DNA of 43,466 nucleotides from Deltaproteobacteria bacterium HGW-Deltaproteobacteria-14 (GTDB lineage Bacteria > Myxococcota_A > UBA9042 > PHBI01). The position numbers and the translations under genes are program-made. Location: NCBI GenBank assembly GCA_002841945.1, contig PHBI01000092.1:1-43466 (forward strand). Reading direction: 5' to 3'. Shown here piece after piece: positions 16,635 through 24,820 of the stretch (positions are counted from its first letter, which is position 1; each line of letters opens with the position of its first letter). The notes below the pieces were generated by a model. The model saw nothing but the letters and a program-made list of their open reading frames with translations, was not told the DNA's origin and did not search any database.

Positions 16635-18110
16635 TCAGGCCGTCGGCGGGCGGAAGAGCTCGTCGACGAACTCGCTCGAGTCGAAGCCGCGCAGGTCGGC
16701 GACGCGCTCGCCGATGCCGATGTAGTCGATGGGGATGCCGAGCTCGGCGCACACGCCGAGCACGACGCCGCCCTTGGCCGTGCCGTCGAGCTTGGTCAGG
16801 ATGATCCCGGTGACGTCGGTCGCTTCCTTGAACAACTTCGCCTGGTTGATGGCGTTCTGCCCGGTCGTCGCGTCGAGCACCATGAGGACGCGGTGGGGGG
16901 CGCCGGGGATGGCGTTGCCCATCACGCGGCGCACCTTCTTGAGCTCCTCCATCAGGTTCACCTGGGTGTGGAGGCGGCCGGCGGTGTCGACGAGCACGTG
17001 GTCCGCTCCCCGCTCGACCGAGCCGCGGACACCATCGAAGACGACCGACGCCGGATCGGCGCCCTCCTTGCCGCGGAACACCTCGGCGTTGACCCGACGG
17101 CCCCAGTGCTCGAGCTGCTCGGCGGCGGCGGCGCGGAAGGTGTCCCCCGCGATGAGGGTGACCTTGTTGCCCTGGCCCACGAGCTGGTGGGCGAGCTTGC
17201 CGATGCTCGTGGTCTTGCCCGAGCCGTTGACCCCGAGGACCATCGTCACGTAGGGCTCGCCCGGCTTCGGGGTGCTCGCGCTGGCGTTCGCCGCCGCGTC
17301 GGCGAGGATGCGACTGGCCTCGTCGTGCAGGACGCTCCAGACCTTGGCCTCGTTCTTGAGCTCCTTCTTCGAGAGGGACTCGCGCACCGAGTCGAGCAGC
17401 CGATCGGCGGTGCGAACGCCGATGTCGGCGGTGAAGAGGACCTCCTCGATGGCGTCGATGAGGTCTTGGTCGATGGCCTTGCCCGCGAAGAGGCCGCCGA
17501 GCCGGGCGATGAAGCCCTCCTTGCGGGTCCGGCCGAGCCCGTCTCGGAGGGACTTCGGGGCACCCTCATCCTCCTCGGCCTCGGCGCGCGCGACGCTGTC
17601 GGCCTCGGCCTGCTGCTTGGCGTCCGCCGCGGCTTTTGTTGCCGCCTGCTTCTTGGCGGCGTCCGCCGCGGCTTGCTGCTTGGCGGCGTCCGCCGCGGCC
17701 TGCTGCTTGGCGGCGTCCGCCGCGGCCTGCTGCTTGGCGGCGTCCGCCGCGGCGGGCGCGGTCTCCCGGGCCTTGTCCTCGACCACCGCCGGCGCGGCGG
17801 CGATGGCGTCGTCATCGTCGTCGCCCTCGCGCAGCTCGAACGGCAGCGCGTCGTCGTCGTCGCCCTCGCGCAGCTCGTCGGGGAGGTCATCGCCGCCCGC
17901 GGCTGGCGTCGGCGGGATCGGCGCGAACACCTCCTTCGACGCCGGGACGCGGGACCGCTCCTCGGACACGACGGCCGGTCCGCGCGACGTCTCGGGTGGC
18001 GCCGCCTTGCCCTTGCGCCTGCGCGCGAGGACGATCAGCAGCGCCACGAGGACCGCCGCCGCTGCCGCGATCGCAATGATGATCGCCAGGTTGTTGCCCT
18101 GATCGCCCAT
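16635..18110 (-). CDS. ftsY: Signal recognition particle receptor FtsY, membrane-anchored form
   Basis: A 491-residue SRP receptor GTPase that docks SRP-ribosome complexes at the inner membrane. The start at 18110 has AGGAGG 8 nt upstream. Residues 7-28 are a transmembrane segment, unlike E. coli FtsY, which has no full TM. A roughly 150-residue acidic/Ala-rich linker follows, with two ELREGDDDD units and four AAADAAKQQ units encoded by a 27-bp tandem repeat. The NG domain follows: N-domain helices (about 180-270), G1 GVNGSGKTTSIGK near residue 290, GDTFRAAAAEQL, DTAGRLHTQ, and TKLDGTAKGG. The C-terminus (GIGERVADLRGFDSSEFVDE) is typical. The gene is divergent from the 18254 gene. Confidence 0.96.
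   Translation of the reverse strand: MGDQGNNLAIIIAIAAAAAVLVALLIVLARRRKGKAAPPETSRGPAVVSEERSRVPASKEVFAPIPPTPAAGGDDLPDELREGDDDDALPFELREGDDDDDAIAAAPAVVEDKARETAPAAADAAKQQAAADAAKQQAAADAAKQQAAADAAKKQAATKAAADAKQQAEADSVARAEAEEDEGAPKSLRDGLGRTRKEGFIARLGGLFAGKAIDQDLIDAIEEVLFTADIGVRTADRLLDSVRESLSKKELKNEAKVWSVLHDEASRILADAAANASASTPKPGEPYVTMVLGVNGSGKTTSIGKLAHQLVGQGNKVTLIAGDTFRAAAAEQLEHWGRRVNAEVFRGKEGADPASVVFDGVRGSVERGADHVLVDTAGRLHTQVNLMEELKKVRRVMGNAIPGAPHRVLMVLDATTGQNAINQAKLFKEATDVTGIILTKLDGTAKGGVVLGVCAELGIPIDYIGIGERVADLRGFDSSEFVDELFRPPTA
17647..17754. repeat. 27-bp tandem repeat, four copies, inside ftsY
   Basis: Four head-to-tail units of tgctgcttggcggcgtccgc plus 7 nt, at 17647, 17674, 17701 and 17728. 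The inner two are identical and the outer two differ by one or two bases. A shortened fifth unit (tgctgcttggcgtccgccgc) precedes at about 17611. It keeps the reading frame (9 codons) and encodes the linker repeats of FtsY. Near identity suggests recent expansion, so copy number may vary between strains. Confidence 0.9.
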
Positions 18111-18218
18111 GAGCTCGCCTCCTCGCAACACCACAGCCGTGACGCGTGGGGGCATGTCCTACATTGCCTGCTGCCCCTTCGCAACCACTGTACGCGGCCC
18201 CGCCGAGCCGCTCACCGG

Positions 18219-18247
18219 TTCCCAAACCAGCGCGCAGCGTGGATAAT
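18219..18247 (+). promoter_or_regulatory. Candidate promoter giving a leaderless transcript for the 18254 gene
   Basis: TTCCCA (18219-18224), a 17-nt spacer and GATAAT (18242-18247) precede the GTG at 18254 by 6 nt. The expected transcription start falls on the start codon itself, and no Shine-Dalgarno sequence is visible. Confidence 0.4.
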
Positions 18248-18253
18248 CCGCCC

Positions 18254-20011
18254 GTGTCATCCCGCCCGACCCGCGCGGCGCTGCTCGCCTGCCTCCTCGC
18301 CGCCGCCGGCCCGGCCGACGCCCTCGCGCATCCGCTGACCGTCCGCGCCCACACCCGCGTGACGCTGAACCTCGACCGCCGCCCGGACGGCGTCATCGTC
18401 CACGGCCGCCTCGTCGACGACCAGGGCCTCCCGGTCCCCCTCGAGGAGATCCAGCTCGACGTGGCCGGCTACCCGACCCAGACCCGCATCACCGACGGCG
18501 ACGGCGGGTTCGAGGTGCCCATCGACGGTCGCGACCTGTCGCTGCTCGAGGCGAGCCGCGGCCAGCGCCTCCCCTGGACGCTGCGCTACCACGGCGACCG
18601 CGTCTACGGGGACGCCCGCGAGGAGGGCGTGCTCGACCTCCGCCGCGTCCCCACGCGCCTCGTCCTCACCCTCGCCCCCGAGGTCGTGACCCTCGACCAG
18701 AGCGAGATCCGCGTCCACGTGGACCTCTACGCCAACACCGTCCCGATCCCCGACGCCGAGGTCCGGGTGCGGGTCGGCGACGGCACCGAGCTCGTCGGCC
18801 AGACCGGCACCGCCGGGCGCTCGACCTTCCTCATCCGCGCCGGCCTCCTCGGCAGCCCTGGCCGCTACGCCGTCCGCGCGCGCTTCCTCGGCGACCACCT
18901 CTACGCCCCCGCCGCGGCCGACACCGCCCTGCGGGTGCTGCTCCCGGCGCGGGTCACCCTCCGGGTCGGCCGGGAGGGCGACGTCCGCCTCGGGCGCTAC
19001 CGCTTCAGCGGGCGCCTCGCCGACGCCGACGGCGCCCTCCCCGGCGCCACGGTCGCGATCCTCGCCACGCCGTCCGGCGCCCCCGACGCGCCCCCCCTGA
19101 TCCAGACCCTCGCCACCACCCACGCGGACGGCATCTACCTCTCCGCCATCTCGGCCGACGCCCTCTTCGCCAGCCTCGCCCCGAGCGGCGACGGCGCCCC
19201 CGGCGAGATCGACGTCCGGGCCGTGTTCAGCCCGACGGACGGGCGCCACCAGGGGGCCATCAGCCACCCCGTGCGCATCCGCGTGCCGCCCCCGCCCGGG
19301 GTCCCTACTCGCTGGTACCTCGTGGGGCTCGCCGTCGTCTTCGGCTTCCTGCTCCTCGCCCAGGCCGTCCGCCACCGCGTCTTCGCCGCCGTCTGGCAGC
19401 GCCTGCGCGCCATCCGGCCCGAGCGGCGGCGCGCCCTCCCCGACGCCGACGCCGAGGAGGATGATCCGCCCTTCGTGGTGGCCCCCCCGCGGGGTCGCTC
19501 TCCCCGCGCCGATCACGTCGCTGGGACCGTCGTCGACGCCCACAGCAGCGTCGCCCTGGTCGGCGCGGCGGTCTCGCTCACCCCTGCCGGCGCGGGCGGC
19601 GAGCTGCGCGCGCGCGCCGGGCGGGACGGTCGCTTCGACCTCGGCCCCCTACCCCCGGGCCGCTACCGGCTCCACATCGAGGCCCCCGACTACATCGGCC
19701 GCGAGGTCGACGTCGCCCTGCCCCACGACGGCGCCCTCGACGGCTCGTCCTTCGCCCTCGTCGCGATCCGCCGGCGGGTCCGCGACACCTACGTCCGCGC
19801 GGTGACGCGCTTTGGAGCGGATCTCGCGTGGGGGGTCGACACCCCGCGCGAGGCCTTCTTCAACGCCCACCGCTCGATCGCTCCGGACGAGCGCGCCCTG
19901 CTCGAGCTCCGCCACCTCGTCGAGAGCGCCTGGTTCTCCGAGCGCAGCGCGACCCTCGAAGACGCCGCCCGCGCTCGCCAGATCCTCCACGCGCTGGAGG
20001 TCCGCCGTTGA
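18254..20011 (+). CDS. Membrane protein with N-terminal Ig-like domains and a C-terminal carboxypeptidase-regulatory-like domain
   Basis: A 585-residue protein starting at GTG 18254, which gives a good signal peptide (AALLACLLAAAGPADALA). Residues 25-345 look like several beta-sandwich domains (for example GRLVDDQGLPVPLEEIQLDV and EIRVHVDLYANTVPIPDAEV). A TM segment lies at about 355-373 (WYLVGLAVVFGFLLLAQAV) with an Arg-rich flank. After it comes a carboxypeptidase-regulatory/CnaB-like domain (about 420-500: VAGTVVDAHSSVALVGAAV, DGRFDLGPLPPGRYRLHIEA) and a helical end (ERALLELRHLVESAWFSE) resembling the C-terminus of DUF4129 proteins common in MoxR operons. With a cleaved signal peptide this topology would put the CnaB-like domain in the cytoplasm, which is unusual. 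Its stop overlaps the next ATG (TGATG). Confidence 0.7.
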   Translation: MSSRPTRAALLACLLAAAGPADALAHPLTVRAHTRVTLNLDRRPDGVIVHGRLVDDQGLPVPLEEIQLDVAGYPTQTRITDGDGGFEVPIDGRDLSLLEASRGQRLPWTLRYHGDRVYGDAREEGVLDLRRVPTRLVLTLAPEVVTLDQSEIRVHVDLYANTVPIPDAEVRVRVGDGTELVGQTGTAGRSTFLIRAGLLGSPGRYAVRARFLGDHLYAPAAADTALRVLLPARVTLRVGREGDVRLGRYRFSGRLADADGALPGATVAILATPSGAPDAPPLIQTLATTHADGIYLSAISADALFASLAPSGDGAPGEIDVRAVFSPTDGRHQGAISHPVRIRVPPPPGVPTRWYLVGLAVVFGFLLLAQAVRHRVFAAVWQRLRAIRPERRRALPDADAEEDDPPFVVAPPRGRSPRADHVAGTVVDAHSSVALVGAAVSLTPAGAGGELRARAGRDGRFDLGPLPPGRYRLHIEAPDYIGREVDVALPHDGALDGSSFALVAIRRRVRDTYVRAVTRFGADLAWGVDTPREAFFNAHRSIAPDERALLELRHLVESAWFSERSATLEDAARARQILHALEVRR

Positions 20012-21279
20012 TGCAGTGCAACATCCGGCCGGCGCTGTTTCTGATCCTGCAGATCATCTCGTTCGCTGCGACCGCACAGGCGGCCGCCGAGCCTCAGGAC
20101 TACGCCCTCGACGCCAACACCTGGAACGGTGTCGGCTACCTCGCGACCACCGGGGCCGAGGCGCGGGTCACGGTGGAGCCCGTCGGCGCCCTCGACCTCG
20201 GGCAGCTGCGCCCCGACGACGTGCTCTTGTGGCTCTATCCCCAGGTCGAGCTGCCCGTCGCCGATCTCGTCGCCTTCGCCGACGACGGCGGTCACCTCAT
20301 CGTCGCCGACGACCAGGGCTCCGCGGGCCCGCTCTTCGCCGCGGTCGGCATCGAGCGGCTCCCGGCGGCTCCGACGGCGCACCGGCGCTGGTTCGAGAGC
20401 CAGGATGGGCTCCCGATCCTCACCCCGAACAGCGACCACTTCCTCTTCTTCAACGTCGACGAGATCGTCGCCAACCACCCCGCGGCGTTGCGCGGCGCAG
20501 GCCGGCCGGTCGTGTCCTTCGACGGCGGCGACGCGCACCTCGTGGTCGAGCGGCGCCTCGGCGCCGGCGCCATCCTGGCGATCGCCGATCCCTCGCTATT
20601 CCTCAATCAGATGCTGCGCCGCTTCTACGGCAACAAGCAGTTCGCGGCCAACGTGATGCGGGTCTACTGCGAGCAGGAGCCCTGTCACCTGCGGCTCCTG
20701 CTCCCGACCACGACCGTCTCCGGCCACTACACCGGGGGGCTCGGGCGCTTCGGCGCCCTGCCCCGCCTGTTCGAGCGCGCGGCCGCGGCGCTCAACGACG
20801 CGCTCGCCGTCCTCAACGCCACCCTCACCGAGCCGCCGTGGGCGGTGTCGATCGCCCTGCTGCTCGCGATGGGGGCCGGCCTCCTCGTCGCGCTCGCGCT
20901 CGCGGCGTGGCGCCGCCCGGTCGAGTCGCCGTCGCTCGCGATGGGGGTGCCGGCGCGCTCGCCCATCGTCTCGGAGGCCATCGGCCTGGCCGCCGTCCGC
21001 TCGGACGCGGACTTCTCGGGGCTGGCCCAGGCGCTCTCGGAGCACGCCGAGCACCTGATGGCGACGCGCTACCTCGACGACTGGGTCGCCGGGCACCGCC
21101 CGCTCCCGCGCGGCGAGAGCGACGAGAGCCTCCACCTCTTGCGCCACGCGGTGTTGCGCGTCAAACGGGACACCGCTAGCCTGCGGTCCCGGCAGCCGCC
21201 GGCCATCTCCGCGGAGCGCTTCGTGCGCCTCTACGAGGACGTCCAGACGCTGGCCCGCTTCGGGACCGCCCGCCACTGA
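20011..21279 (+). CDS. DUF4350-like membrane protein of the MoxR operon
   Basis: A 422-residue protein that starts within the stop of the previous gene (TGATG), so it is translationally coupled. A signal peptide (about 1-25) is followed by an extracytoplasmic domain of the glutamine-amidotransferase-like fold typical of DUF4350 (DVLLWLYPQVELPVADLVAF, ADDGGHLIVADDQGSAGPLF, GAGAILAIADPSLFLNQMLR). A TM segment lies near residues 272-293 (WAVSIALLLAMGAGLLVALALA), with a cytoplasmic helical tail of about 130 residues. DUF4350 proteins occur with MoxR ATPases and DUF58 proteins, as here. Enzymatic activity is not expected because the catalytic Cys-His pair of true amidotransferases is not seen. Confidence 0.7.
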   Translation: MQCNIRPALFLILQIISFAATAQAAAEPQDYALDANTWNGVGYLATTGAEARVTVEPVGALDLGQLRPDDVLLWLYPQVELPVADLVAFADDGGHLIVADDQGSAGPLFAAVGIERLPAAPTAHRRWFESQDGLPILTPNSDHFLFFNVDEIVANHPAALRGAGRPVVSFDGGDAHLVVERRLGAGAILAIADPSLFLNQMLRRFYGNKQFAANVMRVYCEQEPCHLRLLLPTTTVSGHYTGGLGRFGALPRLFERAAAALNDALAVLNATLTEPPWAVSIALLLAMGAGLLVALALAAWRRPVESPSLAMGVPARSPIVSEAIGLAAVRSDADFSGLAQALSEHAEHLMATRYLDDWVAGHRPLPRGESDESLHLLRHAVLRVKRDTASLRSRQPPAISAERFVRLYEDVQTLARFGTARH

Positions 21280-21312
21280 CGTCGCTCGGCCCCCACACCC
21301 GCCAGGAGCCTC

Positions 21313-22332
21313 ATGCCGACACCCGACAGCGGCCCCAACTCGCCCGACCGCGCGGCCCCGGACAGACCGGGCGCGGGCGCCCTGCCCTCGGACGAGGCCC
21401 TGCGGGCGCTCGCGCTGAAGAAGACCGTCGCCGACGAGATCGCCAAGGTCTACATCGGCGACATCAAGACGACCGATCTCCTGCTCGTCGCGCTGCTCGC
21501 CCGCGGCCACGTCCTCCTCGAGGGCGTCCCCGGGATCGCCAAGACGACCCTCATCAAGACCTTCGCGCGCACCCTCGGGTGTCGCTTCGCGCGGGTGCAG
21601 TTCACCCCCGACCTGCTCCCCGCCGACATCACCGGCACCTACGTGCTCGACCTGCGCGACAGCACCTTCGTCCTGCGCAAGGGCCCCATCTTCGCCAACG
21701 TCGTGCTCGCCGACGAGATCAACCGAGCCCCCGCCAAGACCCAGAGCGCGCTGCTCGAAGCAATGCAAGAGAACCAGGTGACGATCGAGGGGCAGACCCA
21801 GGAGCTACCTACTCCGTTCGTCGTCCTCGCAACGCAAAATCCGGTGGAGCAGGAGGGGGTCTATCTGCTGCCCGAGGCGCAGGTCGACCGCTTCCTCTTC
21901 AAGATCGTCCTCGGCTACCCGAGCTACGACGAGGAGCGGCGCGTCCTGTCGACCTACAACGTGCCCGTGCCCAACGTCGAGATGGTGCTGTCCCCCGAGG
22001 ACATCCACGGGATGGCCGCGGCGGCCGAGCGCGTCTTCATCGCCCCGAGCCTGCTCGACTACATCGTGCGCCTGGTGCAGCACACCCGAACCCACCACGC
22101 GGTGCTGCTCGGGGCGTCTCCGCGGGCCTCGCTCGCGCTGATGCGCTGCTCGAAGGCGCTGGCCTTCCTTCATGGGCGCGACCACGTCCTGCCGGACGAC
22201 GTCCGCAGCCTCGTGACCCCGGTGCTCAATCACCGCATCATCCTGTCGCCCGAGGCGGAGCTCGACCAGATCTCGGTCGGCGAGGTGCTCGCCGAGTGCC
22301 TGGCGGCCGTCCCCTACAACCGCGAAGCCTGA
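21313..22332 (+). CDS. MoxR-family AAA+ ATPase
   Basis: A 339-residue AAA+ ATPase of the MoxR/RavA group, thought to act as a chaperone that loads cofactors or matures partner proteins containing vWA domains. It carries Walker A GVPGIAKT (71-78), Walker B VVLADE (130-135) followed by INRAPAKTQSALLEAMQE, sensor I ATQNPVEQEG, and sensor II in ASPRASLALMR. The Shine-Dalgarno is AGGAG 4 nt before the ATG. It lies between the DUF4350 and DUF58 genes, whose products are its probable clients. Confidence 0.93.
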   Translation: MPTPDSGPNSPDRAAPDRPGAGALPSDEALRALALKKTVADEIAKVYIGDIKTTDLLLVALLARGHVLLEGVPGIAKTTLIKTFARTLGCRFARVQFTPDLLPADITGTYVLDLRDSTFVLRKGPIFANVVLADEINRAPAKTQSALLEAMQENQVTIEGQTQELPTPFVVLATQNPVEQEGVYLLPEAQVDRFLFKIVLGYPSYDEERRVLSTYNVPVPNVEMVLSPEDIHGMAAAAERVFIAPSLLDYIVRLVQHTRTHHAVLLGASPRASLALMRCSKALAFLHGRDHVLPDDVRSLVTPVLNHRIILSPEAELDQISVGEVLAECLAAVPYNREA

Positions 22333-22348
22333 GCGCGGCGCCGCCACC

Positions 22349-24010
22349 ATGCCCGACGCCTCGCTCGCCCTCCGCGGACCCCGGCTCGCCCTCAGCGACC
22401 GGGGCCGGCTCGTGGGCGCGACGGCGCTCACCTGGGCCGCCGTCGGGCTGCTGGCGAACCTGCCCGTGGTGACCGCCCTCGGGCTGTTGCCGGCGACGCT
22501 GTTGATATGGGCCTTCGTGCGCGCCCGGGTCGCACGACACCTGCTCGAGGACCGCGGACTCCAGATCAACCTGACCCCCGCGGCGGACGTCCGCTCGGTC
22601 ACGCGCCGGGTGATCGTCATCGAGGCTCGCCCGCACGTCACCCCCGCGGTCGACGTTCACGCGCTCGAGCTGGTGGCCGGGGTGACCGCACCGTTGACCG
22701 CGCGGGTGGTGGCGGCCGACGAGCCCGGGGTCTTCGCGGTGCACCTCACGAGCGCGCGGGTCGGGCACGTCTGGCTGCAGGGCTTTCAGGTGATGGCGCG
22801 GGTGGTGGGCGGGCTCTTCGAGGTGCGCCTGTGGGTCGCCACGCCGGTCCCGATCGAGGTGCTCCCGCGCCACTTCCCGCTGCGCACCGACGCGAGCCTG
22901 CGCGCGACCCGCGCGTCGATGCAGGAGCACAGCGACGTCGCCTATCGCCGCCGCCCCGGGCTGGGGCTCGAGATCCGCGAGCTGCGCGACTTCCAGGCGG
23001 GAGATCCGTTCAAGCACATCGCCTGGTCGGCCAGCGCGCGTCGCGGCAAGCTCATCTCGCGCGAGTTCGAGTCCGACCTGGCGCTCAGCACCTGGATACT
23101 CCTCGACTGCTCCCCCTCGATGTTCTGGGGGCGACCCGGCGACGCCCGCGTCGACTACGCCATCGAGACCGCCTACAACTTGGCCGCGGTGCTGCTCGGC
23201 AAGCGCGATCGGGCCGGGCTGCTCGTCCACGACGACCGCGTCCGGCTGGTGGTGCAGCCGAGCGCCGCCTCCGGGCAGCTCTCACGCATCGTCGGCGCCC
23301 TCACCGAGGTGCCGCACCTCGTCCACGACGACCGCACCGAGCTCACCGATCGCGAGCTGGTGGAGCGCGTCGCGCGCTGGTTCAGCGCCCAGCGGCGCAG
23401 GTCGTTCGCGCTGCCCGAGGGCCTGGTGCAGGCCGGCAGCCCGCGGCTGAGCCACTACGACGAGGCGCGCCTCATCGAGGCCGCACAGGAGACGCTGCAG
23501 GAGGTCGCCCTCGACTCACGGCGCTCGCCGCTGGTGTCGTTCGACGGCTACGCGGCCGACTACCAGCGCTCGGTGCTGCGGGCCTTCTGCCGCCACCTCG
23601 GGGTGCCGCTCCCCAGCGACCCCACGATACGCCCCGGGGGCCAGGCGCGTGGGCTCGAGGCCGCCGTCGAGGCGGTGATGACCTCGCGGGGCGGGCCCCA
23701 CACGATGGTGTCGATCAGCGACTTCTTCACCGCGGACGACGTCGACGCGCTCCGGCGCGTCGCGGTCGCGGCGCGCCGGCGTCACCACTCGCTCATCGTG
23801 CTGTGCCCCGACCACCAGGGCTTCGACCTCGCCGACGCCGACCCCGATGATCGTCTGCAGCACGCCATCATCGACGTCGAGCGGCTCCGCGTCCGGCAGA
23901 ACCTGACGCTGGCCCAGACGGTGCTCAAGCCGGCCGGCGCGGTCTTCGTCTCGGTCGGGCCGGAGGACGCCCTCGCGCGCGTCCTGGCGCGCCTCCGGCA
24001 GGTCGCCTAG
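22349..24010 (+). CDS. DUF58 (vWA-like) membrane protein, MoxR partner
   Basis: A 553-residue protein, longer than most DUF58 proteins. Two membrane segments lie at about residues 18-60. An extracytoplasmic-type beta region (about 70-190) is followed by the DUF58 core: RRPGLGLEIRELRDFQAGDP, HIAWSASARRGKLISREFE, then the metal-ion-dependent site DCSPS in LLDCSPSMF (about 252-260). The C-terminal half continues a vWA-like fold, with an insertion around 350-430 that most family members lack (SAQRRRSFALPEGLVQAGS). It is the last gene of the operon and starts 16 nt after moxR. MoxR-DUF58 pairs are usually linked to envelope maturation or stress. Confidence 0.85.
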   Translation: MPDASLALRGPRLALSDRGRLVGATALTWAAVGLLANLPVVTALGLLPATLLIWAFVRARVARHLLEDRGLQINLTPAADVRSVTRRVIVIEARPHVTPAVDVHALELVAGVTAPLTARVVAADEPGVFAVHLTSARVGHVWLQGFQVMARVVGGLFEVRLWVATPVPIEVLPRHFPLRTDASLRATRASMQEHSDVAYRRRPGLGLEIRELRDFQAGDPFKHIAWSASARRGKLISREFESDLALSTWILLDCSPSMFWGRPGDARVDYAIETAYNLAAVLLGKRDRAGLLVHDDRVRLVVQPSAASGQLSRIVGALTEVPHLVHDDRTELTDRELVERVARWFSAQRRRSFALPEGLVQAGSPRLSHYDEARLIEAAQETLQEVALDSRRSPLVSFDGYAADYQRSVLRAFCRHLGVPLPSDPTIRPGGQARGLEAAVEAVMTSRGGPHTMVSISDFFTADDVDALRRVAVAARRRHHSLIVLCPDHQGFDLADADPDDRLQHAIIDVERLRVRQNLTLAQTVLKPAGAVFVSVGPEDALARVLARLRQVA

Positions 24011-24065
24011 GCCGGACGGTCATCGTCGCAGCTCGAGCAAGCCTGCGGCCTGATTGGGTGCGTTC

Positions 24066-24115
24066 GATCATCGGCCGCAAGGCCGATGATCAAATGTCCC
24101 CCGCGCCAGCGGGGG
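24066..24115. terminator. Two adjacent hairpins, first with 11-bp stem and GNRA-type loop
   Basis: GATCATCGGCC (24066-24076) and GGCCGATGATC (24081-24091) pair perfectly around GCAA. Directly after, CCCCCGC (24098-24104) and GCGGGGG (24109-24115) pair around GCCA. They lie between the convergent 24010 and 24262 genes, where a bidirectional terminator is expected. Neither strand has a U-run after the stems. Confidence 0.5.
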
Positions 24116-24150
24116 AGCGGCGAAGGCGCGCCGGGGGAAAGCGAGCGAGT

Positions 24151-24243
24151 GGCGCCTGGAACGCCTCACCCCGAGGGTTCCCGCCGCGGGGCGAGCTCGC
24201 GAGCTCCGCGGTGCTCGGGGGTGAGGCGTTCCACCGAGGCGCC
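24151..24243. repeat. Long imperfect inverted repeat with a central 14-bp palindrome
   Basis: The left arm GGCGCCT + GGAACGCCTCACCCCGAG (24151-24175) is matched by CTCGGGGGTGAGGCGTTCC + AGGCGCC (24214-24232, 24237-24243), with one unpaired base and a 4-nt bulge. Its centre contains the perfect palindrome GAGCTCGCGAGCTC (24193-24206). The right arm ends 18 nt before the stop codon of the minus-strand gene. As RNA it would fold into a long cruciform-like hairpin on either strand. It may be a terminator, a REP/BIME-like element or a structured RNA; the sequence alone does not decide. Confidence 0.65.
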
Positions 24244-24261
24244 GCGAGCGAGCGCATTCGA

Positions 24262-24717
24262 TCAGTGCTTGCGCTTGATGGCCTTCCACTGGGTCTCGAC
24301 GTCCGGGCGTTCACCGCGCAGCCAGGCGTCGGCGGCGTCGTCGAGGAAGGCGTTGCGCAGATCGCCCCGCGCCATCACCTCGACGTCACCGAAGCGGTGC
24401 GGCTGCCAGTCGATCGGCAGCAGGAGCTCGCGGTGGCTCTGGAAGAACTCGCCGAGGTACCAGTCGAGGAAGTCGAAGCAGGTGTCCACCTGCTCCTCCA
24501 CCGACATGGCGGTGTAGCTCTCGCGCACGATGGCGCACTCGATGGTGTAGACGAAGGTCCGGTCGACGCTCGCGAGGGTGACCTCGGCCGCGACGTTGTC
24601 GCCGAGGCGCTTGGCCTCGACGGTGATGCGCTCGCCGCGCAGGCCGCCGCCGTGGCGCTCGCTGAGGACGTCGATGATGCGGGCCTTGTCGGCGGCTTCG
24701 AGGAGTGGCTTGGTCAT
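24262..24717 (-). CDS. Hypothetical protein, 151 residues
   Basis: A cytoplasmic protein of mixed alpha/beta composition without signal peptide, TM or recognisable motif. The start at 24717 (MTKPLLEAADKARIIDVLSE) is preferred over an in-frame one seven codons upstream. Beta-type sequence (GERITVEAKRLGDNVAAEVT, YTIECAIVRESY) is followed by an acidic helical part with two aromatic-rich motifs (CFDFLDWYLGEFFQSHRELL) and a Lys-rich end (WKAIKRKH). The gene lies 103 bp downstream of rlmN. The aromatic WYLGEFF stretch and conserved-looking composition suggest a real gene, but I cannot name a family. Confidence 0.65.
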   Translation of the reverse strand: MTKPLLEAADKARIIDVLSERHGGGLRGERITVEAKRLGDNVAAEVTLASVDRTFVYTIECAIVRESYTAMSVEEQVDTCFDFLDWYLGEFFQSHRELLLPIDWQPHRFGDVEVMARGDLRNAFLDDAADAWLRGERPDVETQWKAIKRKH

Positions 24718-24820
24718 GGCTTGACGCACCCTAGGCACGGTTGCGGGACGGGGCGAGCGCTGCGTCGGTCAACTCGAGGACCCGACCAGCGCGGGGCGGA
24801 GCGCGCTCCGATGGCGCGTC

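Noticed and set aside
16614..18338. 574-residue open frame on the plus strand opposite ftsY
   Set aside because: Its low-complexity LLLGGVRRG stretch is the reverse of the ftsY linker repeat. FtsY motifs on the minus strand are unambiguous.
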